This document shows positions 63,396 through 64,000 of a stretch of DNA of 64,000 bases, in pieces; the first letter of the stretch is position 1, and the number at the start of each line of letters is the position of its first letter. Location: positions 62,001-126,000 of the forward strand of contig CALSFV010000387.1 in the NCBI GenBank assembly GCA_943737045.1, written 5' to 3'. The stretch is from Parapristionchus giblindavisi (taxonomy: Eukaryota; Nematoda; Chromadorea; Rhabditida; Diplogasteridae). A program made the translations under genes and the position numbers. The notes below the pieces were generated by a model. The model searched no databases, had not been told where the DNA came from, and saw nothing but the letters and a program-made list of their open reading frames with translations.

Positions 63396-64000
63396 TTATA
63401 ATTTAGATGGTTCTCCTTTAGTTCTAACCATAACTTCTTGAGTGAATGAAGCAATCATATCTCCTGATCTACTCCATATCTTTCCAATCGTTAATCCTCT
63501 ACCATTTCCTTCAGTTAAGAGCATTTAAAAAAATATTTCCATCATGAATTAGACCAAGAATATCAATGGATTTGGGTGAGATAACTGATGGATGTCGATG
63601 CAACGATTTCAAATGAAGGATTTGTGGGGTAATATAGTTAACTCAAACCTGCTTTATTCGATTCAAATTCGAATAACATCCATTCATCAGCAGTTATAGA
63701 TGGACAATGAAAGTATACTGTATGATTCAATGTAAATGTCATCGAAGGAGTAAAACCATTTCTATAATCAATCAATACATTTACTTAATATAATATATAA
63801 TCAATATAATTTTCAAACTTTGTATGATCATTATATACAAGTAGAACAGGAAGAGCATCACTTATGTACAATAAAGCTTCATTATTTCGTTGATGTACAT
63901 TCAAAGGATACTAAAATTGAAATATGATTTCACATTTAAAAAAATCATAATTACTTTGTATTTCATCCAGAAATGATATTTAGAAGAAGGGTCTTTATGA
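63396..64000 (-). CDS. Peroxisomal acyl-CoA thioesterase (ACOT8/TesB family), copy C, 5' part outside the window
   Basis: Only the C-terminal half is present. On the minus strand, exons give LLYISDALPVL, MTFTLNHTVYFH, ADEWMLFEFESNKAG, GRGLTIGKIWSRSGDMI and FTQEVMVRTKGEPSKL, with TAA at 63396-63398. It keeps the catalytic-position Gln and an SKL peroxisomal signal. It lies 188 bp upstream (on the coding strand) of copy B's start, short enough for co-transcription, although intergenic spacing alone does not prove an operon. Confidence 0.82.

Overview
The window is nuclear DNA from a nematode. Four observations support this. It holds a cuticle-collagen gene of the nematode type (N-terminal membrane anchor, furin-like site, cysteine clusters, interrupted Gly-X-Y blocks). 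It has chemoreceptor genes of the serpentine (Srg/Srv-like) class, a MATH-BTB gene and a GLB-1-like globin. It has many very short introns (often 35-60 bp) ending in TTTCAG or ATTATAG. Several start codons sit directly behind a TTTCAG-like acceptor, as expected for spliced-leader trans-splicing. The DNA is AT-rich. I cannot name the species. All gene models were spliced by eye, so exon edges are approximate unless stated.

Layout. 1-0.8 kb: 3' part of an unknown minus-strand gene. 1.0-3.8 kb: a BTB protein. 4.2-5.0 kb: a LITAF-domain membrane protein. 5.5-6.6 kb: a GYF-domain protein. 6.6-12.5 kb: a gene-poor stretch with two transposon-derived elements; one has a Mutator-like 10-bp target duplication and carries a tRNA-like segment, the other has an 8-bp hAT-like duplication. 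12.5-16.4 kb: a SPOP-type MATH-BTB gene with two copies of one hAT-like MITE in its introns. 17.3-19.2 kb: an APMAP/strictosidine-synthase-like protein. 19.3-22.9 kb: a possible secreted peptide and a small one-pass membrane protein. 23.3-30.8 kb (minus): what I read as one C9orf72-family gene. Its longin half (29.0-30.8 kb) and DENN half (23.3-27.3 kb) are separated by a 1.7-kb intron that contains a complete cuticle-collagen gene on the opposite strand. Another of its introns holds a 1.7-kb foldback element. 31.1-36.2 kb: DHX16/MOG-4, head to head with C9orf72. 36.5-37.7 kb: a lysine-rich tail-anchored protein. 38.0-40.4 kb: a 5'-truncated, frameshifted LINE. 40.9-42.6 kb: a globin that seems to lack the proximal histidine. 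43.1-45.0 kb: an unknown secreted protein. 45.4-52.4 kb: a cadherin. 54.4-59.3 kb: two serpentine receptor genes, separated by one inverted-repeat element and with another in an intron. 59.7-64 kb: three tandem copies of a peroxisomal ACOT8/TesB-like acyl-CoA thioesterase gene, the last one cut by the window edge.

Across the window, introns of unrelated genes carry a short tandem heptamer (GATCTTT)n on either strand, and TTGA/TCAA tetranucleotide runs. These are unrelated housekeeping, sensory and structural genes; the only real family cluster is the thioesterase trio.
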